In this document: positions 1 to 6,697 of the stretch, piece after piece
Layout: the number at the start of each line of letters is the position of its first letter
How positions within the stretch are numbered: position 1 is the stretch's first letter
NCBI GenBank assembly: GCA_016219165.1
Contig: JACRCB010000102.1
Coordinates: 1 to 14,474, forward strand
Direction of reading: 5' to 3'
Length of the DNA stretch: 14,474 nt
From: Deltaproteobacteria bacterium
Lineage (GTDB): Bacteria; Desulfobacterota; GWC2-55-46; DRQE01
Notes under the pieces: generated by a model
What the model was told of the DNA's origin: nothing
Seen by the model: the letters and a program-made list of their open reading frames with translations, nothing else
Databases searched by the model: none
Translations under genes and position numbers: made by a program

Positions 1-156
1 AGGGACAGGGAGACCGGGTTCTTGAAAGGAAGGACGAGGAACTATATCCCTGTTTTCATGGAAGGCGGGGATGGACTGAAGGGCAGGGAAGTGAGGGTGC
101 GTCTTTCTGAAATTCGGGCTCAGGGCATGGTCGCACTCAGGGAAAACCCGCTGTAA
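1..156 (+). CDS. mtaB: tRNA methylthiotransferase, MtaB-type, C-terminal end (5' truncated by window)
   Basis: Frame 1 is open from the first base to a TAA at 154-156, giving 51 residues that match a TRAM RNA-binding domain. The stretch GRTRNYIPVFMEGG followed by GREVRVRLSEIRAQGMV is the pattern seen at the end of MtaB/YqeV enzymes, which add a methylthio group to t6A37 of tRNAs reading ANN codons. MiaB proteins usually read differently here (GRTRTNK-like), so MtaB is preferred, but the radical SAM core lies outside the window and cannot be checked. The stop codon lies at the boundary of the dispersed repeat at 155-317, so the last few residues and the stop may be recent. Confidence 0.72.
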   Translation, partial: RDRETGFLKGRTRNYIPVFMEGGDGLKGREVRVRLSEIRAQGMVALRENPL

Positions 157-317
157 AAAGCATTTTTGGGGGAAACTTTCTGTAGAAAGGTTTTCCCCAA
201 GCCCCTTTCAAAGACTTTTAGAGTGGGCTGTGCCCACTAGAACTGAAAGTTTTTGGAGAGAGTTTGAGAGAACCTTTTTACAAAAAGGTTCTCTCAAGAT
301 ACTTTTTCAGAGATTCC
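155..317 (-). mobile_element. MITE-like hairpin-rich repeat, copy A (one end truncated)
   Basis: On the minus strand this stretch matches the complete element at 7295-7522 in three blocks: 287-317 against 7295-7325 (31 of 31), 207-271 against 7362-7426 (63 of 65) and 155-189 against 7477-7511 (35 of 35). One end keeps the terminal GGAATCTCTGAAAAA and is flanked by TTAA, a YTAR-type site. The other end lacks the outer part of the terminal repeat and stops at the mtaB stop codon. It contains a 7-bp hairpin (222-228 with 232-238), a 16-bp hairpin (264-279 with 282-297) and a short CTTTC/GAAAG hairpin near 177-189. No ORF of its own is seen. It fills most of the mtaB-rnc gap. Confidence 0.75.
264..297. 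terminator. perfect 16-bp hairpin inside repeat copy A
   Basis: Bases 264-279 (TTGAGAGAACCTTTTT) are perfectly complementary to 282-297, leaving a two-base AC centre; in practice the innermost pairs would open to form a loop. It lies downstream of mtaB and upstream of rnc, so it could attenuate or end transcription in either direction. It lacks a clean U-tract after the stem, so intrinsic termination is a guess. The same arms in copy B enclose a different loop. Confidence 0.4.
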
Positions 318-368
318 TTAAGGTTTTTGACCGCCGCACAGCATGAGGGGTAATTTACTTTATTCGGC

Positions 369-1088
369 ATGAAGAGGGAAGAGGAACTTAAAAGGTTTAA
401 GAAACGGCTTCAGTTTTCATTCAAGGACGAGCCGCTTCTCCATGAGGTCTTTGTCCATGCCTCCTATCTTAACGAAAAGGGAGGCAAGGGGATGACCTCG
501 AATGAGAGGCTTGAGTTTTTGGGGGACGCCGTTTTATCCTCTGCCGTCAGCCATATCCTTTTCAAAAGGTTTCCCGCTCTCGACGAAGGGGAACTTACGA
601 GGCTCAGGGCGAGGCTTATAAACGGAAGGACCCTCGCCGAACTTTCGGATGAACTCGGTCTCGGGCCGCTTATGCTCCTCGGAAAGGGCGAGAAAAAAAC
701 CAAAGGGAGCGAGAACCCGTCTATACTCTCGGATGCCTTCGAGGCCCTCGTTGCCGCTATATCCCTGGACCGGGGTTACGAAGCCGCCTTTTCGTTCATA
801 GAGAGGTTATTTAACCCGCTCTTAGAGGTGTGCCTTGAAGAGGCGGGCCACTTTGATTTCAAGCCGAGACTGCAGGAACTGGCGCAGAGATATTTCAAAC
901 AGGCCCCCCAATACAGGCTCATAAGGGAAGAAGGGCCGGCGCACAGAAAATCTTTTTCGGTCGAGGTTATGCTCGGGGGCGAGGTCCTGGGCCTCGGGGT
1001 TGCGATGAGGAAAAAGGACGCGGAACAGGTCTCGGCCAAGCAAGCGCTCGAGGTCCTCGAAAAAAGAGGCTATACCACCGGATGTTGA
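369..1088 (+). CDS. rnc: Ribonuclease III
   Basis: This 239-residue protein is a full-length RNase III, the endonuclease that cuts double-stranded RNA in rRNA precursors and in regulatory RNA duplexes. The signature NERLEFLGD is at residues 45-53, giving acidic catalytic residues E46, E49 and D53; the second pair is D122 and E125 in SDAFEAL. A double-stranded RNA-binding domain covers about 164-233 and ends with the usual KKDAEQVSAKQALE helix. Length is typical. The start at 369 has no close Shine-Dalgarno; GAGGGG at 345-350 is 18 bases away, and a TTGACC at 327-332 just beyond the repeat could be a -35, though its -10 is poor. The following radical SAM gene starts 41 bases downstream, so the two are probably cotranscribed. 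Confidence 0.95.
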   Translation: MKREEELKRFKKRLQFSFKDEPLLHEVFVHASYLNEKGGKGMTSNERLEFLGDAVLSSAVSHILFKRFPALDEGELTRLRARLINGRTLAELSDELGLGPLMLLGKGEKKTKGSENPSILSDAFEALVAAISLDRGYEAAFSFIERLFNPLLEVCLEEAGHFDFKPRLQELAQRYFKQAPQYRLIREEGPAHRKSFSVEVMLGGEVLGLGVAMRKKDAEQVSAKQALEVLEKRGYTTGC

Positions 1089-1129
1089 GAAAGGGTCTTT
1101 GAAAGAACTTTTTTCCGGCAGGCAAGAAG

Positions 1130-1969
1130 ATGGCGCGTAAAAAACAACTCATAATCCCGATATTCATACCCTTCGGCGGTTGTCCCCACCGGTGCGTTTT
1201 CTGCAATCAGGAAGATATAACGGGCAGTTCGGCCCTCCCCGCGGAGAAAGACGTCCTGGAGACGGTTGAAAAATATCTTTCCACATGGAGGGGAGGCGGC
1301 AGGACCGAGATTGCCTTTTACGGCGGGAGTTTTACCGGGCTTGAAAGGGGAGTTCAGGAGGGGTATCTTCAAATTGCCTATGGGTTCGTCCGAAGCGGCA
1401 GGGTCTGGGGGGTGCGTATCTCAACGCGTCCCGATTATATAAGCCCGGAGACAATCGGGTTTTTAAAACGCTGCGGCGTTAAAACCGTTGAACTCGGCGT
1501 CCAGTCGTTTTCGGACGAGGTCTTAAGGGCTTCGGCCAGGGGGCATTCTTCAAAGGATACTGTTGAGGCTGTGGAAATCCTCAAAAACGCAGGTTTAAGG
1601 GTGGGCATGCAACTCATGCCCGGACTTCCCGGAGATACGGAGGGTTCAATCGTTGAAACGGCAAAAAAAACGGTAGAACTCAGGCCGGATTTTGTAAGGA
1701 TATATCCAACGCTCGTAATAAGGGATACGCCTTTATACCGCATGTATCTTGAGAAGAGATACATCCCATGGGAACTCGAAGACATGGTAAGGGTATGCAA
1801 TATTATCTACGGTATCTTCGTGGAGGCTGGTATTGCGGTTGCGAGGGTGGGGCTTAGGCCCTCGGAGGCGCTCCAAAGAAGCGTTGCGGCCGGCCCGTAT
1901 CACCCCTCCTTCAGGCAATTGCTTCCGGCCGCCTCCTGCGGGCCGGTCGTTCCCCCTATTCCACGGTAA
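1130..1969 (+). CDS. Elp3-like radical SAM protein, apparently shortened at the C-terminus
   Basis: The N-terminus carries the cluster motif CPHRCVFC (residues 18-25, CxxxCxxC), followed by FYGGSFTG, STRPDY and VELGVQSFSDEVL, the hallmarks of the Elp3/oxygen-independent coproporphyrinogen oxidase-like radical SAM group. Members next to rnc in Deltaproteobacteria are usually annotated as Elp3-family radical SAM proteins of uncertain substrate, often with era following. Homology-like sequence is clear to about AGPYHPSFRQL (near residue 264) and then turns into a proline-rich tail (LPAASCGPVVPPIPR) that does not look like the family. Expected length from memory of the family is about 340, against 279 here. 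The last 14 bases overlap the convergent DUF2914 gene. I infer loss of the C-terminal segment. It may still bind S-adenosylmethionine, but activity is uncertain. Confidence 0.82.
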   Translation: MARKKQLIIPIFIPFGGCPHRCVFCNQEDITGSSALPAEKDVLETVEKYLSTWRGGGRTEIAFYGGSFTGLERGVQEGYLQIAYGFVRSGRVWGVRISTRPDYISPETIGFLKRCGVKTVELGVQSFSDEVLRASARGHSSKDTVEAVEILKNAGLRVGMQLMPGLPGDTEGSIVETAKKTVELRPDFVRIYPTLVIRDTPLYRMYLEKRYIPWELEDMVRVCNIIYGIFVEAGIAVARVGLRPSEALQRSVAAGPYHPSFRQLLPAASCGPVVPPIPR

Positions 1970-2354
1970 ACGGGATGGTCTTCAGGAGCGTTCCGTCCTC
2001 ACCCACTATCTCGACCCTCCATTTTCCCGTCCATGAAGGAAGGATTTTTTTTGAACTGTACGTCCTGTAGGCAGGGGATTTTATCTCAAGCGGGATTACC
2101 GCCATGAGCGTTTCCTTGTAATACCAGCGGTGCGTTACCATCTCGCCTGCCTTTGCGCCCTCGACCTTTGTGTAACAAAAAAGTTTTCCCGCAGTCGGGG
2201 AAAATTTTTCGGCGGCGCCTGAGGGCGCAAGATTGACCACAGCCTTTGAGATGGATGCCTCGACCAACGTAATTCCGGCCCCTGCCTTCGCGCAAAAAGA
2301 GATTATAAAGACAGGGATTATGCCTGCGGCTATTAAATTTTTCATACTCTTCAT
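1956..2354 (-). CDS. DUF2914 family secreted protein
   Basis: The mature part has the DUF2914 pattern: GKLFCYTKVEGA, then HRWYYK, then YRTYSSKKILPSWTGKWRVEIV, a small beta-rich domain of unknown function found in diderm bacteria. With the start at 2354 the protein has 132 residues and opens with MKSMKNLIAAGIIPVFIISF, a positively charged n-region and hydrophobic core of a Sec signal peptide, probably cleaved after AKAGA. An ATG at 2405 would add 17 residues and place the signal core too far in; ATG 2345 is also possible. No strong Shine-Dalgarno marks any of the three. A good promoter lies upstream (2418-2446). Likely periplasmic or envelope-associated; function not known. Confidence 0.8.
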   Translation of the reverse strand: MKSMKNLIAAGIIPVFIISFCAKAGAGITLVEASISKAVVNLAPSGAAEKFSPTAGKLFCYTKVEGAKAGEMVTHRWYYKETLMAVIPLEIKSPAYRTYSSKKILPSWTGKWRVEIVGEDGTLLKTIPFTVE

Positions 2355-2417
2355 CCGGACGGGACTGCTGCGAAGGAGCGTCTTTTTATCAGGCGCGGGA
2401 AGCATTGTCCTGAAATC

Positions 2418-2446
2418 AGGATAACACCATGGTCATCGTCTGTCAA
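2418..2446 (-). promoter_or_regulatory. sigma70-type promoter for the DUF2914 gene
   Basis: Read on the minus strand, a perfect TTGACA -35 (2446-2441) is followed after exactly 17 bases by TATCCT (2423-2418), preceded by TG in the extended -10 position. Transcription would start near 2411. This makes the ATG at 2405 nearly leaderless and leaves a leader of about 57 bases for the preferred start at 2354. It is back-to-back with the plus-strand promoter at 2463-2491. Confidence 0.6.
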
Positions 2447-2462
2447 TTTAGGCGCGTTTTGA

Positions 2463-2491
2463 TTGAAAAAAAAGGCCTATTCTGTTATCAT
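2463..2491 (+). promoter_or_regulatory. sigma70-type promoter for the radical SAM - GT9 run
   Basis: TTGAAA (2463-2468) is separated by 17 bases from TATCAT (2486-2491), with TGT just before it giving an extended -10. Both hexamers are five of six to consensus. Transcription should begin around 2498-2500, at or next to the ATG at 2500, so the first gene would be translated from an almost leaderless message. Confidence 0.6.
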
Positions 2492-2499
2492 ATTCCACT

Positions 2500-3330
2500 A
2501 TGCTTCATCTTTTTCCCCTGCAGGTAAGGATAGAGAATACCAACCTCTGCAATGCCTTCTGCACGATATGCCCGCGCGAGAAACTTACGCGCCGGCGCGG
2601 CACAATGGGGGTAGACCTTTATAAAAACATCATGAGGCAACTTAAAGAGGGCGGCACAAAGGAACTGCACCTTCAGGGCTACGGGGAGCCGTTTATGGAC
2701 AACACGATAATCGAGAAGATAAGGCTGGCGAAAGAGGCGGGCATCCCCTATACCTTCATGGTTACAAACGCATCGTTTCTCGATGAATCGGTTTCTCTCG
2801 AGATACTGAACTCCGGGCTCGACAAACTCAAGATAAGTTTTTACGGGTTGAACAGGGAAGAATACGAAGGCGTGCACCGGGGGTTGTCGTTCGAGGAGGT
2901 GAAGGCTAATGTGGAGAGGCTTCTTAAACTAAAAAAGAAACTCGGCAAAAAGACCCCGGTCATATCGCTTAAGTATATAGGCAGTTTACACAAGTTTCTC
3001 GTTTTTGCGCTGCGCTGGGGTTCCAGGGCGCGGGTCTCCTATGCGAGGCTGCATAATTACGGCTACGGGCGGAGGTTCAACAGGGCTCGGGTTGGCAGGA
3101 AAGACAGGACATGCCCCATAGTGGAAAGGCCGATAATGCAGGTATTGTGGGACGGGTTGGTGGTGCCCTGCTGTTACGACTTCGACGGGAGGGTCGTCCT
3201 CGGAGACCTGTCGAAGGAATCGGTCCGCGACGTATGGAACGGCGAGAGGTACAGGGGTTTCAGGGAGATGCACAGGAAAAGGGAATATGAGAAAATACCC
3301 GTTTGTTTTAACTGCGACAAGTTACGATGA
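2500..3330 (+). CDS. radical SAM/SPASM-type protein (first of two paralogues)
   Basis: The 276-residue protein begins almost directly with the radical SAM cluster motif: C17, C21 and C24 in CNAFCTIC. GYGEP follows near residues 60-64 (the GGE-like SAM-binding strand). The C-terminal part has C205, C224-C225, C269 and C272, arranged as in SPASM auxiliary-cluster domains, with LWDGLVVPCCYDFDG and VWNGERYRGFREMH. Same pattern and almost identical cysteine spacing as the protein at 4322-5233, so the two are paralogues. The start has no Shine-Dalgarno and no in-frame alternative upstream before a stop at 2464. The stop overlaps the next start (ATGA at 3327-3330). Substrate is unknown; peptide or sugar modification is possible, and the context points to LPS core. 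Confidence 0.85.
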   Translation: MLHLFPLQVRIENTNLCNAFCTICPREKLTRRRGTMGVDLYKNIMRQLKEGGTKELHLQGYGEPFMDNTIIEKIRLAKEAGIPYTFMVTNASFLDESVSLEILNSGLDKLKISFYGLNREEYEGVHRGLSFEEVKANVERLLKLKKKLGKKTPVISLKYIGSLHKFLVFALRWGSRARVSYARLHNYGYGRRFNRARVGRKDRTCPIVERPIMQVLWDGLVVPCCYDFDGRVVLGDLSKESVRDVWNGERYRGFREMHRKREYEKIPVCFNCDKLR

Positions 3331-4325
3331 ACCTTAACGCCTCCAATATCCTCATAGTCAAATATTCGTCCCTCGGGGACGTGGTTAATGCGATTCCGGC
3401 AGTCGGGTTTTTAAGGAAGAGTTGCCCGAAGGCGCGCATACACTGGCTCGTCAAAAAGGAATATGAAGGTCTTCTTTCCGGCTCCCCTCTCGTAGACGAG
3501 GTTGTTCTTTACGGGGATTTTTTCGGTACGGTGAGGAAGATACGCAGCCTGAATATAGATTGCGTGGTGGACCTTCAGGGGCTCTTTAAAAGCGCCCTCA
3601 TAGGGTATCTCTCGGGGGCGAAGGTGAGGGTATGTTTTCCGCATACGAGGGAGGGGAGCGCCCTCTTCTATACCCGGAGGGTCGGGCTTCCGAGAAGAGG
3701 CGTCCATGCCATCGTTGAAAATCTCTCGGTTGTAGAGGGGCTTCTGGGGAAGAAGTCTGCCGGCGGCCGCTACCCGGCAATCTCGTTAAACGGAGATACC
3801 AGGGCAAGGGTAAGGGAGATTCTTGGAGGGCGGTTTAAGGGGTTTATAGCGGTCTCCCCCACATCGAGGTGGCGGACAAAGATGTGGGGGGCCGGGAACT
3901 TCGCCCTTTTTTCAGACATGCTTATTGAGCGGATGGGCGTGGATGTGGTTTTTACGGGCGTGGGGGGGGACTCCGGGTATATTGAAGGCATAAGGGCAAA
4001 GATGAAGAATCCTTCCTTAAACCTTGCGGGCAAGACCGATATAAAGACCCTTGCCGGGGTCTTCAGTGAGGCCGGGGTCGTCGTGAGTTGCGATTCAGGG
4101 GCCATGCATCTTGCCTCTGCGACCGGGACCCCGGTAGTCGCAATATTCGGCCCCACAGACCCGTCCTACACGGGCCCATTCAACAAGAATTCTTTGGTAA
4201 TCACATCGGGCGCCGACTGTGCGCCTTGCAGAAGGCGTAGCTGCGGGGGTCTGAAATGCATGGAGGGTATTACCCCCCGGATGGTCTCTGAAGGGGTAGA
4301 GAGGGTTTTATCCCGGAAAGTATGA
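3327..4325 (+). CDS. GT9 glycosyltransferase, heptosyltransferase family (WaaC-like)
   Basis: The 332-residue protein has the two-domain GT-B layout of LPS heptosyltransferases. The N-terminal strand-loop reads LIVKYSSLGDVVNAIPA (residues 9-25), where the acidic residue of LGD is the conserved catalytic position. The donor-binding domain has SCDSGAMHLASATGTPVV beginning near residue 254 (D256, H261), then FGPTDPSYTGP. The end carries the cysteine-rich CAPCRRRSCGGLKC motif common in this family. The N-terminal wording is closer to WaaC than WaaF, but sugar and acceptor cannot be read from sequence. It acts at the inner face of the inner membrane on Kdo-lipid A or a core intermediate. ATGA overlaps at both ends imply translational coupling to the two radical SAM genes. 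Confidence 0.87.
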   Translation: MNLNASNILIVKYSSLGDVVNAIPAVGFLRKSCPKARIHWLVKKEYEGLLSGSPLVDEVVLYGDFFGTVRKIRSLNIDCVVDLQGLFKSALIGYLSGAKVRVCFPHTREGSALFYTRRVGLPRRGVHAIVENLSVVEGLLGKKSAGGRYPAISLNGDTRARVREILGGRFKGFIAVSPTSRWRTKMWGAGNFALFSDMLIERMGVDVVFTGVGGDSGYIEGIRAKMKNPSLNLAGKTDIKTLAGVFSEAGVVVSCDSGAMHLASATGTPVVAIFGPTDPSYTGPFNKNSLVITSGADCAPCRRRSCGGLKCMEGITPRMVSEGVERVLSRKV

Positions 4326-5233
4326 GTATGATTAAGAGGACATTCTATGGGGCCGGTGTAACGCTTGCGCGGGGGCTCGTCTCCATCCTTGACGGTTTCG
4401 GCCTTTTCAGGTTCCCACGGGTTGTAAGGGTCGAGACGACCGACATATGCAACGCAAACTGCTCTACCTGCACCCGTGAGATTATGACAAGGTCCATGGG
4501 CACTATGGACATGGGCCTTTATAAGAAGATTGTGGATGAATGCAGCCTCCACAGGGTAAGGTACATACATCTCCATAACTTCGGAGAGCCCTTGCTCGAT
4601 AAACTCCTCTTTGAAAGGATAAGTTACGCAAGGCAGAAGGGAATAGATACTAAACTCTTTTCGAATTTCTCCCTCCTCGACGAGGAGATGGCGAGAAGGG
4701 TCGTCGCCTCCGGGTTGGGGGTGATAAAGGCGAGCATAGACGGCGACTCCAAGGAGACGTTCGAGGGCATAAGGAAGGGCATAAAGTTCGATAACGTCGT
4801 GGAAAACATAGATACGCTCCTTAAGGTAAGGAAGGAACTCAATTCGAAGACCCCACTTGTCGGGCTTGTCTTCGTCGAGACCGAGAAGAACTATTCCGAA
4901 AGGGAGGGTTTTGTCAGAAGGTGGAAGGGGAAGGTCGATTCCATCCACATAAGTTCTTACCATAACTGGGGCGGAAGCCTCAACGGTAGAAGGAACCCCG
5001 AAGAGAGGGGGATGCCGTGTCTGAGGGTCTGGCAGACATTTACGGTCCTTTGGAACGGCGATGTTGCGCTTTGCTGCATGGACTATGACGGAAAGGTGCT
5101 CATCGGGAATGTAAACAGGGAAACAATCTCGGATATCTTCAACGGAGAGAAGTTGAGGGGGATACGGGAGTCTCACCTGAGGGGCGAGTTCGGAAAAATA
5201 CCGATATGCCTTAAGTGCGAGGCGCGCAGGTAA
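4322..5233 (+). CDS. radical SAM/SPASM-type protein (second paralogue)
   Basis: This 303-residue protein has the radical SAM motif C43, C47, C50 in CNANCSTC, after about 30 residues of N-terminal extension that the first paralogue lacks. The segment after the cluster (TRSMGTMDMGLYKKI) and the C-terminus (LWNGDVALCCMDYDGKVLIG, IFNGEKLRGIRESH) align closely with the protein at 2500-3330. Auxiliary cysteines are C233, C251-C252, C296 and C299; the gap between the CC pair and the final CxxC is 43 residues in both proteins. The N-terminal hydrophobic stretch (YGAGVTLARGLVSILDGFGLF) might help membrane association. Start overlaps the GT9 stop as ATGA. Function unknown; it presumably acts on the same glycan or lipid product as its GT9 partners. 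Confidence 0.86.
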   Translation: MSMIKRTFYGAGVTLARGLVSILDGFGLFRFPRVVRVETTDICNANCSTCTREIMTRSMGTMDMGLYKKIVDECSLHRVRYIHLHNFGEPLLDKLLFERISYARQKGIDTKLFSNFSLLDEEMARRVVASGLGVIKASIDGDSKETFEGIRKGIKFDNVVENIDTLLKVRKELNSKTPLVGLVFVETEKNYSEREGFVRRWKGKVDSIHISSYHNWGGSLNGRRNPEERGMPCLRVWQTFTVLWNGDVALCCMDYDGKVLIGNVNRETISDIFNGEKLRGIRESHLRGEFGKIPICLKCEARR

Positions 5234-5235
5234 AA

Positions 5236-5395
5236 ATGGTTTTTCCCGGAGTCTTTCCGAAAATTTTAGGTTTCCCCTGCGCGGGGCGGATGAACGGGGA
5301 CGCGGGGAAGTTTTTGCCGGACAAGGGATGAAACAAGGGAGGAAGAGGTCTACGAGATAAGTTTTCCCCCGAATGCTTTTTTAGACCGTTAGTTC
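5236..5395. repeat. possible decayed relative of the MITE-like repeat
   Basis: The 263-base gap 5234-5496 has no gene. Parts of it resemble element B in the same order: GTCTTTCCGAAAATTTTAGG near 5251-5270 recalls CTCTTTCCAAAAACTTTCAG, GCGGGGAAGTTTT near 5302 recalls GCGGGGAACTTTC, and GTTTTCCCCCGAATGCTTTT near 5361-5380 recalls GTTTCCCCCAAAAATGCTTT, then ATTCCTT-like sequence near 5392. The spacing differs and this was judged by eye. The rest of the gap carries the waaF promoter. Confidence 0.35.
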
Positions 5396-5438
5396 CTTGC
5401 AAGCTTCAGCCGCCCGTCCTCCCGCCGCCTCTAAATGT

Positions 5439-5468
5439 TTGTAATCCTGCTTATTTTTATGGTAAATT
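5439..5468 (+). promoter_or_regulatory. candidate promoter for waaF
   Basis: TTGTAA (5439-5444) and TAAATT (5463-5468, preceded by TG in the extended -10 position) are 18 bases apart in the only AT-rich part of the gap. Transcription would start near 5475, leaving a leader of about 22 bases with AAGG at 5485-5488 before the ATG at 5497. The -10 match is only four of six. Confidence 0.4.
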
Positions 5469-5496
5469 ATTACACTATGCTTAAAAGGCCTGTTAT

Positions 5497-6555
5497 ATGC
5501 ATGAGAAGAAAAAGATAGAGAGGATTTTGGTTCGCGTCCCCAACTGGATAGGGGATGCGGTTATAAGCCTGCCAGCGCTTTCGGCCCTGAAAGAGGTCTT
5601 CAGCGGGGCCGGGATTACGGTCCTCGCAAAGCCGCGGGTTGCCCCGGTCTATGAGAATAACCCCGCGGTCTCAGGCATCATCGTCTATGAAAGTAACGGA
5701 ATCCATGCCGGTTTCGCCGGCTTGGTGAGGCTTTCAAGAGAGTTGAAGGGGAAATGTTTCCAGATTGCCGTCCTATTCCAGAACGCCTTCGAGGCCGCGT
5801 TCCTCGCTTTCCTTGCGCGAGTCCCCGAGAGGGTCGGATACGCAAGGGATTTAAGGACCCCCTTACTTACAAGGCCAATCCCTCTTACCGGGGATATACT
5901 TAAAAAACACCAGGTCTTTTATTATCTTAACATAATAAAAGAACTCGGGGGGGATGTCCCCCTGGAAAGACCCGTCCCGCGGATATACGTTAAAGAGGGT
6001 GAGCCGTACTCTACGGATAAGTTTATCCCGGAAAAAGGGTTTACAAAGGAGGGGGAGTTTTTTTACGGCGTTGCGCCCGGCGCAAGCTACGGACAGGCAA
6101 AGCGATGGAAAGTGGAGGGGTTTAAGGAGGTCATAGGGAAAATCTCAAAAGACCTTGGCGGGGTTCCGGTCATATTCGGAGGAGGCGGCGATTGCGAGGC
6201 CGCAGAGGCCCTCTCTAAAAGCCTCCTCTCCGTCAGGCACATAAACCTTGCCGGCAAGACTACCCTTCGGGAGTTTATAGCGCTTTGCGCGCGGATGAGG
6301 TTTTTTATAACGAATGATTCGGGCCCGATGCACGTTGCCGCCGCCCTCGGGGTCCCGACCGTCGGAATATTCGGCTCCACCGAACCCGCCCTCACCGGGC
6401 CCCTCGGAACCAAGGCCACGGTTGTAAGGAAGAAGGTGGAATGCAGCCCCTGCTTTAAAAGGGAGTGCCCTTACGGCCATTATAAGTGCATGAACGGGAT
6501 AAGTTCCGAAGACGTGTATGCGCGCCTTCAGGCGATGCTCGCGGGGGTTTTTTAG
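5497..6555 (+). CDS. waaF: lipopolysaccharide heptosyltransferase II
   Basis: The 352-residue protein opens with ILVRVPNWIGDAVISLPAL (residues 10-28), the WaaF wording of the GT9 N-terminal motif with catalytic D20. The donor domain has YGVAPGASYGQAKRW, then TNDSGPMHVAAALGVPTVG (D274) and FGSTEPALTGP. The end carries CSPCFKRECPYGHYKC. WaaF adds the second L-glycero-D-manno-heptose of the inner core from ADP-heptose on the cytoplasmic side of the inner membrane. Length is usual for the family. AAGG at 5485-5488 is eight bases before the ATG. It stands apart from the upstream radical SAM run and is followed by gmhB, an enzyme for making its donor. Confidence 0.9.
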   Translation: MHEKKKIERILVRVPNWIGDAVISLPALSALKEVFSGAGITVLAKPRVAPVYENNPAVSGIIVYESNGIHAGFAGLVRLSRELKGKCFQIAVLFQNAFEAAFLAFLARVPERVGYARDLRTPLLTRPIPLTGDILKKHQVFYYLNIIKELGGDVPLERPVPRIYVKEGEPYSTDKFIPEKGFTKEGEFFYGVAPGASYGQAKRWKVEGFKEVIGKISKDLGGVPVIFGGGGDCEAAEALSKSLLSVRHINLAGKTTLREFIALCARMRFFITNDSGPMHVAAALGVPTVGIFGSTEPALTGPLGTKATVVRKKVECSPCFKRECPYGHYKCMNGISSEDVYARLQAMLAGVF

Positions 6556-6588
6556 AAGGCCGGCCCCGGCCCACCCCGCGGGCTGGCG

Positions 6589-6605
6589 CCCACCCGAAGG
6601 GTGGG
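6589..6605. terminator. strong GC hairpin after waaF
   Basis: CCCACCC (6589-6595), loop GAA, GGGTGGG (6599-6605) forms a perfect 7-bp stem shortly after the waaF stop, and a T7 run follows at about 6621-6627. The run is too far from the stem for a textbook intrinsic terminator, but the hairpin could slow polymerase or protect the 3' end. Confidence 0.35.
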
Positions 6606-6638
6606 TTGCCCCGAAAAGGTTTTTTTGGAGGGCCTTCT

Positions 6639-6674
6639 TACGGGGAACCCATCCAAAGGTTGTGTCGGGTTCTC
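6639..6674 (-). repeat. 36-bp repeat, inverted partner of 7319-7354 (fragment C)
   Basis: These 36 bases are the perfect reverse complement of 7319-7354, the loop module of element B. Flanks match B only weakly (GGAGGGCCTTCT against the B arm, TTGAGATTTCTCC against the terminal region), so this is a fragment or heavily decayed copy. It ends 23 bases before gmhB, so gmhB sits between the two inverted copies. Confidence 0.85.
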
Positions 6675-6697
6675 TTGAGATTTCTCCGATTTAAAAA

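Noticed and set aside
1925..1946. CCGGCC/GGCCGG hairpin as a bidirectional terminator between the Elp3-like gene and DUF2914
   Set aside because: It lies inside the coding end of the radical SAM gene, the stem is only six bases, and no U-tract follows on either strand.
4166..5176. Long minus-strand open frame of 336 residues
   Set aside because: It lies opposite the 3' end of a GT9 gene and most of a radical SAM gene, both with clear family motifs, and its translation shows no recognisable domain. High GC and codon bias produce such shadows.
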